Shown: piece by piece, positions 54,346 to 62,792 of the stretch
How positions within the stretch are numbered: position 1 is the stretch's first letter
Layout of the letters: each line of letters begins with the position of its first letter
Assembly (NCBI GenBank): GCA_027067055.1
Contig: JAMOMK010000114.1
Coordinates: 124,001-188,000 of the forward strand
Direction of reading: 5' to 3'
Length of the DNA: 64,000 nucleotides
DNA from: Lysobacterales bacterium
Lineage (GTDB): Bacteria > Pseudomonadota > Gammaproteobacteria > Xanthomonadales > Marinicellaceae
Program-made: the position numbers and the translations under genes
Notes under the pieces: model-generated
Seen by the model: the letters and a program-made list of their open reading frames with translations, nothing else
The model's database searches: none
Told to the model about the DNA's origin: nothing

Positions 54346-57180
54346 ATGTCACAAGATCAAACACAATTATGGAAACAAGCGATAGAGATTTACAAAGGCA
54401 TCTCTGAGCTTTCTATTGCAGATGCTATTCTTCATGTTGATAGTATTCACAATCTTAGCTATGAGTTAAAACAAGCGGTCATCACCTTAGTTAACTCAGG
54501 CAATCAAGCCTCTGAATACATTGACAAAAACTTCTCACCTCAATTAGTAGAACAAAAAAATAGAGAGATAAACTATAAAGTTGGCGATGACCTAGCTGAC
54601 TATCACCTACTAGAGGAGCTTGGCAAAGGTGGTATGTCTTATGTTTTTAAAGCCAAACGCAAAGATGTTGAACCACAAAAATTGGTGGCTATAAAAATAT
54701 TTTCGCCAAAGAGTTATTCGCCCCAATTACTCAAACATTTTATCAGTGAACAAACCATCTTATCCGAATTATCACACCCCAATATTGTGGATATGTTACA
54801 CGGTGGCAAGACCGAAGATGAAACCACTTATTTGGTAATGGAATTAATTGAAAAAGCGAGACCGATAAATGATTATTGTAAAAAACTTAAAACCAAGCAA
54901 AAGATAAACTATATTCTACAATGCGCACAAGCCTTAGCCTATTCTCACTCAAATCTCATTATACATCGTGATTTAAAGCCTGATAACATACTCATCGACA
55001 AAAACGGACTGTTAAAAATAGTGGATTTTGGCATTGCCAAATTAATCAACAACGATATAGCGGGAAACAAAACCACCATAATGGCACTGACACCCAACTA
55101 TGCTGCTCCTGAGCAGATAAACTCCGAAAAAATTAGCACCAAAACTGATATTTTTTCACTTGCTGTTGTGGCACTTGAACTAGTGTTTGGAGAAAAATTC
55201 CTTCCAAAAGACCGGTTAATTAAGTCATGCGAAAAAGATGAGCAAGCCATTGACTCCACCCTAAAAAAATTAACTGTTGATAAAGACCTAAAGAACATTC
55301 TCCACAAAGCTTTGGCTCAAGAACCCAAAGAACGTTATGCTAGCATGCAATCTTTTGCTGATGATATGGAAAATTATCTTAATAATTTACCCGTAACTGC
55401 CACTTCCCAGTCCTTATTTTATCGGCTAGGAAAGTTTGCTAAACGTCGTAAAGCCTTGTTTATCAGTTTAATGGCGTTATTAACCACTTTGATTGCTAGT
55501 CTAGTTTTGACATTACATCAAAACCAAAAAATAAGGATTGAATCGGCAAAAGCACAAAATGTAAAAGCCTTCATGTTAGAAACTTTTAGTCAATCTAATC
55601 CTGATTACCATGCAGGGGCAACGATTACAGCGAAAGATTTGTTAAACAATGCCGTGAATAAATTAGAGAAGAACAGTGCACTGCAAGATGATGTGAAATT
55701 TGAATTGTACCAATCATTAGGCATGGCATATGATCAATTGGGTTTGGCTAATGAGGCATTAGACTTATTTAGGAAAGCCATAAATCTCAAACCTAACAAT
55801 CCAATTATGCTTGCCTATTTAGCCCAAGCCTTGTTTGATACCAAACAACAAAAAGAGTTTGAACAACTACTGTCACGTGTAGATGAAACCCAATTTGATG
55901 ACTTTCCACAAGCAAAGTTTTCTCTAGCACGGGTGCGAAACCTTACCAGTAAGGGACAAACTAAAGCAGCCCTAGCATTATTAAGTCATGTTAAAAAATT
56001 ACCAAAAATCCAAAAAAACACCGCGCTAATGTCCGAACTCACCGGTATGCAGGCGGGTGCTTATTTTATGCAATCGGATTATAAAAAGGTTGAACAAGTT
56101 TTAGTTTCAGCACTTAAAAGTTATGATCTGCCAGACAATCACAGCATTATGCTCTCCACACAACTTGATATGGGTATATTGTATAATGCTATGGGAGAAT
56201 ATGATAAATCATTAAATATTTTTCTCAAAATTGAGCCACTTTACCTTGAAACCATGGGAGCCAGTTATCCTGAATTAGGTCAGCTCTATTTAAAAATGGC
56301 CAGTGATTATTTAGCAAAAGGCCAATTAAATCAAGCTCAGGTTGCTGCACAAAAATGTTATGAAACTTATGTGCGTATTTATGGCAAAAAAGGAGCACAA
56401 GTTGCTAGGGCAATGAATATGTTAGCGGTTATTCATAAAAGAAATTTTGAAATTGATAAAACCATTGGTTTGCTAGAAGATGCTATTGACCTGTTAAATC
56501 AATCCTATGATGCTGATTACCCTTTAACGTTAGATTTGAAGAAAAACCTTGCCAATAATTACTTGCAAAAAGGACAAAACCAAAAAGCATTAACATTATT
56601 ACAACAAGTGCATAAAATTCAACTTAAAAAACTGGGTGAAAATAATGATGCCACATTAAGTACAGAAAACTCCTTAGTTTTAGCCTTATTGAAATTAAAT
56701 AAAACAGAAGAAGCGAAACAATTAGGAGAGTCCACCTTAACAAAAATCACCAAAACTCTACCTATTAAACACCGCTTAAACAAATCCATACGTTTTAATC
56801 TTGCTCGGGTTTATGATAAAAAAAAGGATTTCAAAAAACGTCTAGAATTGTTACTTGAAATAGAAACACTATCCACTGGAAGTGAAACCAACCCTGATTA
56901 TCCTATGATTCTCTTAACCATAGGACAAGCCTATAATGATTTAGATAAAACTCAAATGGCTGAAAATTATTTCTTAAAAGCCCTAGAAGCCAATACTAAA
57001 ATTTATTCTGGTGAACATATTCAAGCCTTGCAATTGAAATTACAGTACGCTAAATTTTTAAAACAAAGAAACAAGGGAAAACAAGTCAAAAAAATAACCC
57101 AAGAAGTTAAAAAAATTATTGTAAGTAAAAACTATCATAATGCCAAACTCGATAAATGGTTGGCTGATTTAGATGAATAA
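54346..57180 (+). CDS. Ser/Thr protein kinase with C-terminal TPR repeats
   Basis: 944 residues. A short helical N-terminus (1-80) is followed by a kinase domain (about 85-345) with GKGGMSYVF, Lys117 in VAIKIF, HRDLKPDN (207-214), DFG (227-229) and APE (254-256), all intact. A membrane helix (371-391) then leads to about 550 periplasmic residues of tetratricopeptide repeats, for example LGLANEALDLFRKAINLKPN, MGEYDKSLNIFLKIEPLYLE and LDKTQMAENYFLKALEANTK. The outer TPR domain is suited to sense a protein or peptide signal. The kinase lies 76 bp after the ECF43-like sigma gene and is its likely activator. Confidence 0.93.
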   Translation: MSQDQTQLWKQAIEIYKGISELSIADAILHVDSIHNLSYELKQAVITLVNSGNQASEYIDKNFSPQLVEQKNREINYKVGDDLADYHLLEELGKGGMSYVFKAKRKDVEPQKLVAIKIFSPKSYSPQLLKHFISEQTILSELSHPNIVDMLHGGKTEDETTYLVMELIEKARPINDYCKKLKTKQKINYILQCAQALAYSHSNLIIHRDLKPDNILIDKNGLLKIVDFGIAKLINNDIAGNKTTIMALTPNYAAPEQINSEKISTKTDIFSLAVVALELVFGEKFLPKDRLIKSCEKDEQAIDSTLKKLTVDKDLKNILHKALAQEPKERYASMQSFADDMENYLNNLPVTATSQSLFYRLGKFAKRRKALFISLMALLTTLIASLVLTLHQNQKIRIESAKAQNVKAFMLETFSQSNPDYHAGATITAKDLLNNAVNKLEKNSALQDDVKFELYQSLGMAYDQLGLANEALDLFRKAINLKPNNPIMLAYLAQALFDTKQQKEFEQLLSRVDETQFDDFPQAKFSLARVRNLTSKGQTKAALALLSHVKKLPKIQKNTALMSELTGMQAGAYFMQSDYKKVEQVLVSALKSYDLPDNHSIMLSTQLDMGILYNAMGEYDKSLNIFLKIEPLYLETMGASYPELGQLYLKMASDYLAKGQLNQAQVAAQKCYETYVRIYGKKGAQVARAMNMLAVIHKRNFEIDKTIGLLEDAIDLLNQSYDADYPLTLDLKKNLANNYLQKGQNQKALTLLQQVHKIQLKKLGENNDATLSTENSLVLALLKLNKTEEAKQLGESTLTKITKTLPIKHRLNKSIRFNLARVYDKKKDFKKRLELLLEIETLSTGSETNPDYPMILLTIGQAYNDLDKTQMAENYFLKALEANTKIYSGEHIQALQLKLQYAKFLKQRNKGKQVKKITQEVKKIIVSKNYHNAKLDKWLADLDE

Positions 57181-57184
57181 AATC

Positions 57185-57525
57185 CTAAAATGGCTCTTTA
57201 AATCCATCAACGAATATTGAATCATTAATAATATGCACATTTACCGTATCTGGCATAACCACATTAAATGGCGTTTGTTGGTTGGATAATGTCACGTAAA
57301 AATCCTCTATCATTTATTATGTTGAATCGGAAATTAAAGTGATGGTAATAATTGTTGTCCATGGACTCCATCATCACCCACAAAAATCAAATTACTGCTG
57401 TAGGCTTATTATTATCTAAAAAACCACTTACAGAACCTAAATTTGAATCCGCTACTAAGGTTGTGCCAATTTCTGTACCATTGGTGAGCCACATTTCAAA
57501 ACTATAATCAACCACTCTATCATGA
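57185..57525 (-). pseudogene. Remnant of an ELWxTDGT-repeat exported protein with IFVDGF tail
   Basis: The minus strand, upstream to downstream, reads VVDYSFEMWLTNGTEIGTTL then VADSNLGSVSGFLDNNKPTA (about 57520-57400). After a frameshift it reads NLIFVGDDGVHGQQLLPSL. After a stop it reads DFYVTLSNQQTPFNVVMPDT then VNVHIINDSIFVDGFKEPF and a TAG at 57185-57187. 'F..DDG..G.ELW.TDGT..GT.LV.D' is the recurrent unit of a family of extracellular repeat proteins, and the IFVDGF end matches the IFxDGFE tails nearby. Frames are broken at least twice. On the other strand 57518-57628 is open without a start and remains unexplained. Confidence 0.7.
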
Positions 57526-57614
57526 CTTAACTCGTATCAAAGGGGTGGATCATGTTGACTTTAAAATTTTTGAACTCTATCTTCCAAACAAAATTAATCA
57601 ACTTGAAAGTTCTT

Positions 57615-58196
57615 TTAAAGAATCTTAATCTCTAAAATAGTAATGGCTTCGATGGGAACAGAAGTAGAGTCAATTTTCTTACTATATCCCACTCTTACCT
57701 GTGAAATGGCATCAAGAATTTCCATACCTTCAACGACTTCACCAAAAACAGTATAGCCCCAGTTTTTTGCATTGGGGTCTAGTGAGGGAGTGTCTATTAA
57801 ATTAAAATAAAACTGTGAGGTTGCTGAATGCGGGTCGTCATAGCGTGCCATGGCGATAGTGCCTCTAGTGTTTTTTAGACCATTGCCCGATTCATTGAAA
57901 ATTTTGCCACAAGAAACTACTTCTTTATAACCTTTCAAATACCCACCACCTTGGATAACAAAATCCTTTTCCACGCGATGAAAAATTGTATCTTTAAAAG
58001 CACCTGACTTTACATACTTTAAAAAGTTATTGACTGTTATTGGGGCTCTGTCACGATCGAGCTCGACAACAATATCGCCCATAGATGTTTTGATTTCAAT
58101 TTCTGGAAATGTTTCATCAGGATAGGCTTTGCCTTTCTCACAAGCAAAAGAACTTGATAAAATGGAAATGAAAATAAGTAAAATGAGTTTATTCAT
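57615..58196 (-). CDS. Cyclophilin-type peptidyl-prolyl isomerase, exported
   Basis: 193 residues: a signal peptide (LILLIFISILSSSFA) followed directly by Cys, which may be lipidated although the lipobox is weak. The cyclophilin domain shows VVELDRDRAPITVNNFL, IFHRVEKDFVIQGGGY (catalytic Arg in FHRV), GTIAMARYDDPHSATSQFYF and WGYTVFGEVVEGMEILD. It is the PpiA type without the tryptophan loop of eukaryotic cyclophilin A. It is the last gene of a three-gene unit and overlaps the lipoprotein gene by 8 bp. The operon mate with a tyrosine phosphatase is unusual. Confidence 0.93.
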   Translation of the reverse strand: MNKLILLIFISILSSSFACEKGKAYPDETFPEIEIKTSMGDIVVELDRDRAPITVNNFLKYVKSGAFKDTIFHRVEKDFVIQGGGYLKGYKEVVSCGKIFNESGNGLKNTRGTIAMARYDDPHSATSQFYFNLIDTPSLDPNAKNWGYTVFGEVVEGMEILDAISQVRVGYSKKIDSTSVPIEAITILEIKIL

Positions 58197-58854
58197 TATT
58201 AATAACCTGCAACCATTTGGATTGAGTTAAAAAAGGCTTGGAAAGTAACTCTATACGTAAATCGCCTTTACTACTGTTTAAGCAACGATTGGCAAATGTA
58301 CTATCTTTTAAGCTGTTAGATAAATTTGCACAGGGGTCTTTTAATGCCATTTTCTTTAATTCTTGCTCAATGACTTCTGTTGTTATGAGCTTTGTAAGTT
58401 CGGCACGTTGTTCGCTTGCACATCGTGCAGGTGTTGTTTGGCAGATGTTGAAATTAATGTTGCTTGGAGCAAGGTAAAGCTCTTTACGTTGTAAAATACG
58501 TACAGGTGGTGCAATTTCTGTGCGGTAAATTTGCTTTAATAATAGCCATTGACGCATTTGATTGTATAAATTTTGGTGAAAGGGGTTCATGTGTGAATAG
58601 AATTGGTGTAAATATTCCAGTTCTCTTTGCAGGCTGGGTTCATTACTTTGATGCATTATTTGGTTTGCCTTAATAAGGTTTTTTGTGTTCTTGCTAAGCT
58701 TGGTATTTGCTAGCTGCCTTTGTGCCAAATTGAAGTCTTTTAAATACAGCGCCTGAGCTAACAATGTTTTGTTATCTGGCTTAACTTCAGTCGGTTTACC
58801 ACAACTTATAACAAGTAAACTAATAAGTGCGATACTAAATAATTTGATTTTCAT
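58189..58854 (-). CDS. Putative lipoprotein of unknown function
   Basis: The ATG at 58854 overlaps the phosphatase stop (ATGA). 221 residues with a lipobox (LFSIALISLLVISC) at the end of the signal peptide. The mature part is helical with FNLAQRQLANTKLSKNTKN, a LQRELEYLHQFYSHMNPFHQ stretch and four further cysteines (ICQTTPARCASE, DPCANLS, NRCLNSS). Nothing recognisable by family. The unit PTP-lipoprotein-PpiA suggests a cell-envelope role. Confidence 0.72.
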   Translation of the reverse strand: MKIKLFSIALISLLVISCGKPTEVKPDNKTLLAQALYLKDFNLAQRQLANTKLSKNTKNLIKANQIMHQSNEPSLQRELEYLHQFYSHMNPFHQNLYNQMRQWLLLKQIYRTEIAPPVRILQRKELYLAPSNINFNICQTTPARCASEQRAELTKLITTEVIEQELKKMALKDPCANLSNSLKDSTFANRCLNSSKGDLRIELLSKPFLTQSKWLQVINNE

Positions 58855-59402
58855 AAAAGACTCTCTTGTAGTTGTTCTTTGTGTCGGTGTAGCCATGTAA
58901 TTTGTTCTAATGTTTCAGGGACTCTAAGCCCTCTGGTTTTACTTAAATCCATTAGAGCTAAATCGACTTGTACACCATTTTTGATTAATAAAGATGCTGC
59001 TGTTATGCCTGTTCTGCCAATGCCAGCATAGCAATGGATTGCAATAATTTTATTCTTATTCAATGCCTGTGATAATTTTTCTATAAGTTGATTGAAAGGT
59101 AAAAAAAACTGAGGGACGCAGTGGTCTTGAATGGGAAAATTGACAAAAATGATGTTTTGTTCATGGCATTCATTACCTTCTTGAGCAAGTGAAAACTGTT
59201 CAATTTCATGTTGTTGTAACAGTGAAACAACACAATCAACTTCTAATGATTTTAAAAATTCTATATATGCCTTGAGTTGAACTCCTCCTGGAGGTTTCGG
59301 CATCATAATGATTGAGCCTCTTTCAAGGCTTAATTGAAATACGTGTTTTTTCCATTGTTTAAATAAGAAAATTTTGTCGGAATTAATGGTAGCATTTAGC
59401 AT
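58851..59402 (-). CDS. Dual-specificity/tyrosine-phosphatase-like protein
   Basis: 183 residues, no signal peptide. It shows the PTP signature HCYAGIGRTG (C-x5-R near residues 123-129). An aspartate of the general-acid region probably lies in FPIQDHCVP, and the strand-helix order VDCVVSLLQQHEIEQF matches cyclin-dependent-kinase-inhibitor-3-type phosphatases. It removes phosphate from Tyr or Ser/Thr residues or from lipids; the substrate is unknown, and the kinases at 18665 and 54346 are candidate opponents. First gene of a three-gene unit with ATGA overlap to the lipoprotein gene; 82 bp of divergent space separates it from the sigma gene at 59485. Confidence 0.85.
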   Translation of the reverse strand: MLNATINSDKIFLFKQWKKHVFQLSLERGSIIMMPKPPGGVQLKAYIEFLKSLEVDCVVSLLQQHEIEQFSLAQEGNECHEQNIIFVNFPIQDHCVPQFFLPFNQLIEKLSQALNKNKIIAIHCYAGIGRTGITAASLLIKNGVQVDLALMDLSKTRGLRVPETLEQITWLHRHKEQLQESLL

Positions 59403-59426
59403 AGATGAAAAAAATTAAAGTATTTT

Positions 59427-59453
59427 GTAACAAAGTAACATAATATACGTTAT
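59427..59453 (+). promoter_or_regulatory. ECF-type promoter candidate upstream of the sigma gene
   Basis: GTAAC (59427-59431), 16 bp, CGTTAT (59448-59453). This is close to ECF consensus pairs (GGAAC/GTAAC with CGTT/CGTC), so autoregulation by the downstream sigma factor is possible. A second GTAAC at 59435 makes the assignment tentative. Confidence 0.4.
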
Positions 59454-59484
59454 TAGCCTAAAACAATAGGAAAATAAGGCATAC

Positions 59485-59973
59485 ATGAACATTTGGTTCC
59501 GCCTACAGGTAAATAAAAATCAGAACGGTCTCTATGCAGTATGCTACCAAATGTTAAAAGACAGCTTGGAAGCAGAAGAGGTTGTGCAAGATGCATTTAT
59601 GAAATTGTGGCAAGCAAACGAAAAAGGCACAAAACAACCCAGAGCTTGGTTATACCGCGTTGCTAAAAACCAATGTCTGGACATTATTAGACGAAGAGTG
59701 CATGAAGCAAAATACCAACAGCACAGTTTGTTAGACACACAAGTTGCACGATCTGCCTGTGATGAATTGCAAAATGCAGAATTATCAGAGCATATCAGTT
59801 CAGCGATAGAAGAACTCAAAGAGCCGTATAAGTCGCTCATTGTTTTACGAGAAATTAGTCGATTAAGTTATCAACAATTAGCAGATGTTTTGGATTTAAA
59901 TGTACAACAAATCAAAGTGTATTTGCATCGAGCAAGAAACACATTGAAAGAAAAGTTAACCGATGTCGTATAA
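59485..59973 (+). CDS. RNA polymerase sigma factor, ECF type
   Basis: 162 residues. Region 2: QNGLYAVCYQMLKDSLEAEE then VVQDAFMKLWQANEKGT and PRAWLYRVAKNQCLDIIRRR. Region 4: AIEELKEPYKSLIVLREISR then LSYQQLADVLDLNVQQIKVY with the DNA-reading helix-turn-helix, ending LHRARNTLKEKL. The start lacks the usual 10-20 residues before region 2.1, but AAGG precedes the ATG at 59485 and no longer in-frame start is evident. It heads a three-gene unit with a membrane protein and a DUF4252 protein. Confidence 0.92.
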   Translation: MNIWFRLQVNKNQNGLYAVCYQMLKDSLEAEEVVQDAFMKLWQANEKGTKQPRAWLYRVAKNQCLDIIRRRVHEAKYQQHSLLDTQVARSACDELQNAELSEHISSAIEELKEPYKSLIVLREISRLSYQQLADVLDLNVQQIKVYLHRARNTLKEKLTDVV

Positions 59974-59998
59974 TAAGGTATAACAAAAGAAGAAAACT

Positions 59999-60367
59999 AT
60001 GAAAACAGTATTAGAACAAAAGATAGAAGATGAGTTAGATAATTATTTTGAATGCGCAGGTAAGCGAAAGTGTCCAGCAAGCATGAAAAACAACTTGTAT
60101 GCACAAATTGCAGCAGAAAAAAAGATAACGTGGTTTAATCCGCGACTGGCTATGGCTGGTTTATCCATGGTCTTTGTTTCTGCCTTGGTGATAAACTTAT
60201 CAAACAAACACCAGCAACAAGAACAACTCATGCAAGCACAGACTGAACTACAGGTTGCCATGCATTACATCAATCAAGTATCGATGAAATCATTGTCAGC
60301 AGTCAATACCAATGGCATTAAACCTGGGTTGATTATACCCTTAGCAAAAACTTACGCATCCCTTTAA
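59999..60367 (+). CDS. Putative anti-sigma factor (single membrane helix)
   Basis: 122 residues: a cytoplasmic N-terminal domain (EQKIEDELDNYFECAGKRKC then PASMKNNLYAQIAAEKKITWF), one membrane helix (LAMAGLSMVFVSALVINL) and a short periplasmic tail. The order sigma-membrane protein with 25 bp spacing is that of sigma/anti-sigma operons, and no zinc-binding HxxxCxxC motif is seen. The C-x-x-x-x-x-x-C pair in the N-terminus may matter. Function inferred from context. Confidence 0.72.
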   Translation: MKTVLEQKIEDELDNYFECAGKRKCPASMKNNLYAQIAAEKKITWFNPRLAMAGLSMVFVSALVINLSNKHQQQEQLMQAQTELQVAMHYINQVSMKSLSAVNTNGIKPGLIIPLAKTYASL

Positions 60368-60381
60368 ATGGAATGAATATT

Positions 60382-60939
60382 ATGAAAAAAACAATTTACT
60401 CTTTATTAATTAGCATAGTTTGTACATCTGCACTAATGGCTCAACCTCAGACTCCACAACCGCCAGAGGCCTCTCTTGCTTCAATAGTTGGTTCAGAACC
60501 AACAGTTGAAATTAATTTGGGCGCAATGATGCTAGGTTTATTGTCTTCTGCAACAGAAAGTGAAGAACACGGTATTGCACAGGTTTTATCCAATCTTGAT
60601 ACAATTAAGGTCACCGTTTTTGATCTTGAAAATTCGGTTAAAATGAACACGCTAAAAACCAAGATAACCGCATTGACAGAGATAAAAAAATCACAAGGCT
60701 ATGAGGTGTTAGCAAAGGTAAAAGAAGATGACTCTTTGGTTTATGTTTTGGCAAAAATGGATAAGAAAAACTTTAAATCTTTAAGCGTATTTGCCTTGGA
60801 TGACAACGACGAGTTAGTTCTTATTGACATTAATGGCACTATTTTAATGTCTCAATTAGGCAGTTTAATGAAGCACTTTGATGTTGATTTGGATCTAAAT
60901 GGCTTGAAATTGAAAAATAGCAGTAAAAAAGAAGACTAA
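60382..60939 (+). CDS. DUF4252 exported protein
   Basis: 185 residues from the ATG at 60382 (MKKTIYSLLI; an ATG at 60373 is the alternative). A signal peptide ends about ALMAQ. The mature part, VEINLGAMMLGLLSSATESE then LSNLDTIKVTVFDLENS and EVLAKVKEDDSLVYVLAKMD, matches the DUF4252 pattern (V.INLG..LL......L...L..I..RV). Members occur behind ECF sigma/anti-sigma pairs in gammaproteobacteria and Bacteroidetes, and their role in the signal is unknown. Last gene of the unit. Confidence 0.8.
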   Translation: MKKTIYSLLISIVCTSALMAQPQTPQPPEASLASIVGSEPTVEINLGAMMLGLLSSATESEEHGIAQVLSNLDTIKVTVFDLENSVKMNTLKTKITALTEIKKSQGYEVLAKVKEDDSLVYVLAKMDKKNFKSLSVFALDDNDELVLIDINGTILMSQLGSLMKHFDVDLDLNGLKLKNSSKKED

Positions 60940-61031
60940 ATCGTTTACAACGGCAAAAGATAGCTTTATCATACGCCGTTCAAATTTTATAGCAGTTTAA
61001 CAAGTAAGCGCTAGTTTTTAGGAATAATATT

Positions 61032-61277
61032 ATGAAACAAGGTATACACCCAAATTATAACGAAGTTGTGTTTCAAGATTTGTCATCAGACTTTAAATTC
61101 TTGACTCGTTCAACTATGCACTCAAAAGAAACAATCACTTGGGAAGATGGTAATGAGTACCCTTTAGTAAAGGTTGAAATCTCATCTAAGTCACACCCTT
61201 TTTACACTGGCAAGCAGAAAGTTGCTGATACTGGTGGACGTGTTGATAAATTCCGTCAGAGATACGGAAGAAAATAA
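61032..61277 (+). CDS. rpmE2: 50S ribosomal protein L31 type B
   Basis: 81 residues, [20 protein letters not shown] then [20 protein letters not shown] and [20 protein letters not shown]. The CxxC zinc motif of the type A protein is absent, so this is the zinc-independent paralogue often made under zinc limitation. No Zur-like palindrome is recognised upstream, but the 92-bp leader holds an imperfect hairpin (ACGGC...GCCGT). A terminator follows 26 bp after the stop. Confidence 0.96.
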   Translation: MKQGIHPNYNEVVFQDLSSDFKFLTRSTMHSKETITWEDGNEYPLVKVEISSKSHPFYTGKQKVADTGGRVDKFRQRYGRK

Positions 61278-61302
61278 GCACAAACTTAGGGTAAGAAATC
61301 TA

Positions 61303-61340
61303 AATCCTGATAAGTTTTTTGATTTGTCAGGATTTTTTTT
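61303..61340 (+). terminator. Rho-independent terminator after rpmE2
   Basis: AAATCCTGA...TCAGGATTTTTTTT, a 9-bp stem with a loop of about 15 nt that is itself partly paired, plus a T-run. Confidence 0.85.
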
Positions 61341-61493
61341 GTCTAAAATTTACAAATAAAAATAGTCGCAAAGTTTGTGGAGTAAAATTCCGTTTTAAGT
61401 TAAAATAGTCAAATCTTTTACTTTGGTTACTTTGTTGGGGGCAGCGAAGCAATCAAACGTATGTTTTAAACACATAAACATAGGGGTTATTCT

Positions 61494-62786
61494 ATGAGCA
61501 ACAAACACGTTACACTAAATTTTCCTGATTCAAATCAGTCAGTCGAGCTTCCAATTATTACTGGGTCAATGGGACCACCAACATTTGATTTAAAAACCTT
61601 ACACAAAAATTCTGGTTATTTCACTTATGACTCTGGTTTTGCCGCAACGGCGGCATGCCGAAGCGCTATCACATTCATTGATGGTGGAAAAGGTGTGTTA
61701 CTTTACCGTGGTTATCCAATTGAACAGTTGGCACAAAATTCAAATTTTGTTGAAACATCTTATTTACTCTTAAATGGTGAACTTCCCACAAAAGACCAGT
61801 ACGATAGTTTTGATACCGAAATTCGTTACCACACTATGGTTCACGAAAAAATGAAAATGCTAATGTCGGGTTTCCAATACGATGCACACCCAATGGCAAT
61901 GATGGTCGGTGTTGTGGGTTCATTTGCTGCGTTTTACCATGATTGGATGGATATGTCTGATCCTGAGCATAGGCGTTTAGCTGCAGTCAGGTTGATTGCC
62001 AAAATGCCAACAATAGCGGCATCGGTTTACAAAAATTCAGTTGGGCAGCCTTTTGTTTATCCACGCAACGATTTAAACTTTACCGAAAGATTGTTGCATA
62101 TGATGTATGCCGTACCATCTGAGCCCTATGAGCCAAATCCTGTAGCAGCAAAAGCCCTTGATTTATTGTTTATGCTGCATGCAGATCATGAGCAAAATGC
62201 ATCAACATCAACAGTCAGACTTGTTGGTTCAACTGGAGCCAATCCTTTCGCCTGTGTTTCAGCTGGTATTGCTTCACTTTGGGGACCTGCTCATGGTGGT
62301 GCCAACGAAGCGGTATTAAATATGCTGGATGAAATTGGTGATGTTTCAAATTGTGATAAATACGTAGCAAAAGCCAAAGATAAAAGTGATAAATTCCGCT
62401 TAATGGGCTTTGGTCACCGTGTCTATAAAAACTTTGATCCACGTGCGACCATTATTCGTAAAGCCTGTCATGAAGTACTCAATGAATTGGGTGTTAATGA
62501 TCCGCAATTAGAGTTGGCAATGAAGCTTGAAGAGATTGCACTAAAAGATCCGTACTTCGTTGAGAAGAAGTTGTATCCAAATGTGGATTTCTATTCAGGA
62601 ATCATTTATAAGGCTTTAGGTATTCCAAAACAAATGTTTACTGTGATGTTTGCTATCGCACGTACAGTGGGCTGGGTTTCACAATGGTTAGAGCAGTACG
62701 AAACAGCAGATACACGCATAGGTCGTCCTCGTCAAGTGTATACAGGTCCTACAACTCGGGACTATAAAGACTTTTCAGATAGATAG
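61494..62786 (+). CDS. gltA: Citrate synthase
   Basis: First step of the TCA cycle. 430 residues, the hexameric type II form of gram-negatives. It has an N-terminal beta domain ([20 protein letters not shown]), [16 protein letters not shown], and the catalytic His in [33 protein letters not shown] follows, and the Asp region is [20 protein letters not shown]. The ending [20 protein letters not shown] then TGPTTRDY is typical. AGGGG precedes the ATG. Six bases separate it from rsmJ. It is distinct from the shorter prpC at 6567. Confidence 0.97.
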   Translation: MSNKHVTLNFPDSNQSVELPIITGSMGPPTFDLKTLHKNSGYFTYDSGFAATAACRSAITFIDGGKGVLLYRGYPIEQLAQNSNFVETSYLLLNGELPTKDQYDSFDTEIRYHTMVHEKMKMLMSGFQYDAHPMAMMVGVVGSFAAFYHDWMDMSDPEHRRLAAVRLIAKMPTIAASVYKNSVGQPFVYPRNDLNFTERLLHMMYAVPSEPYEPNPVAAKALDLLFMLHADHEQNASTSTVRLVGSTGANPFACVSAGIASLWGPAHGGANEAVLNMLDEIGDVSNCDKYVAKAKDKSDKFRLMGFGHRVYKNFDPRATIIRKACHEVLNELGVNDPQLELAMKLEEIALKDPYFVEKKLYPNVDFYSGIIYKALGIPKQMFTVMFAIARTVGWVSQWLEQYETADTRIGRPRQVYTGPTTRDYKDFSDR

Positions 62787-62792
62787 ACTTTA

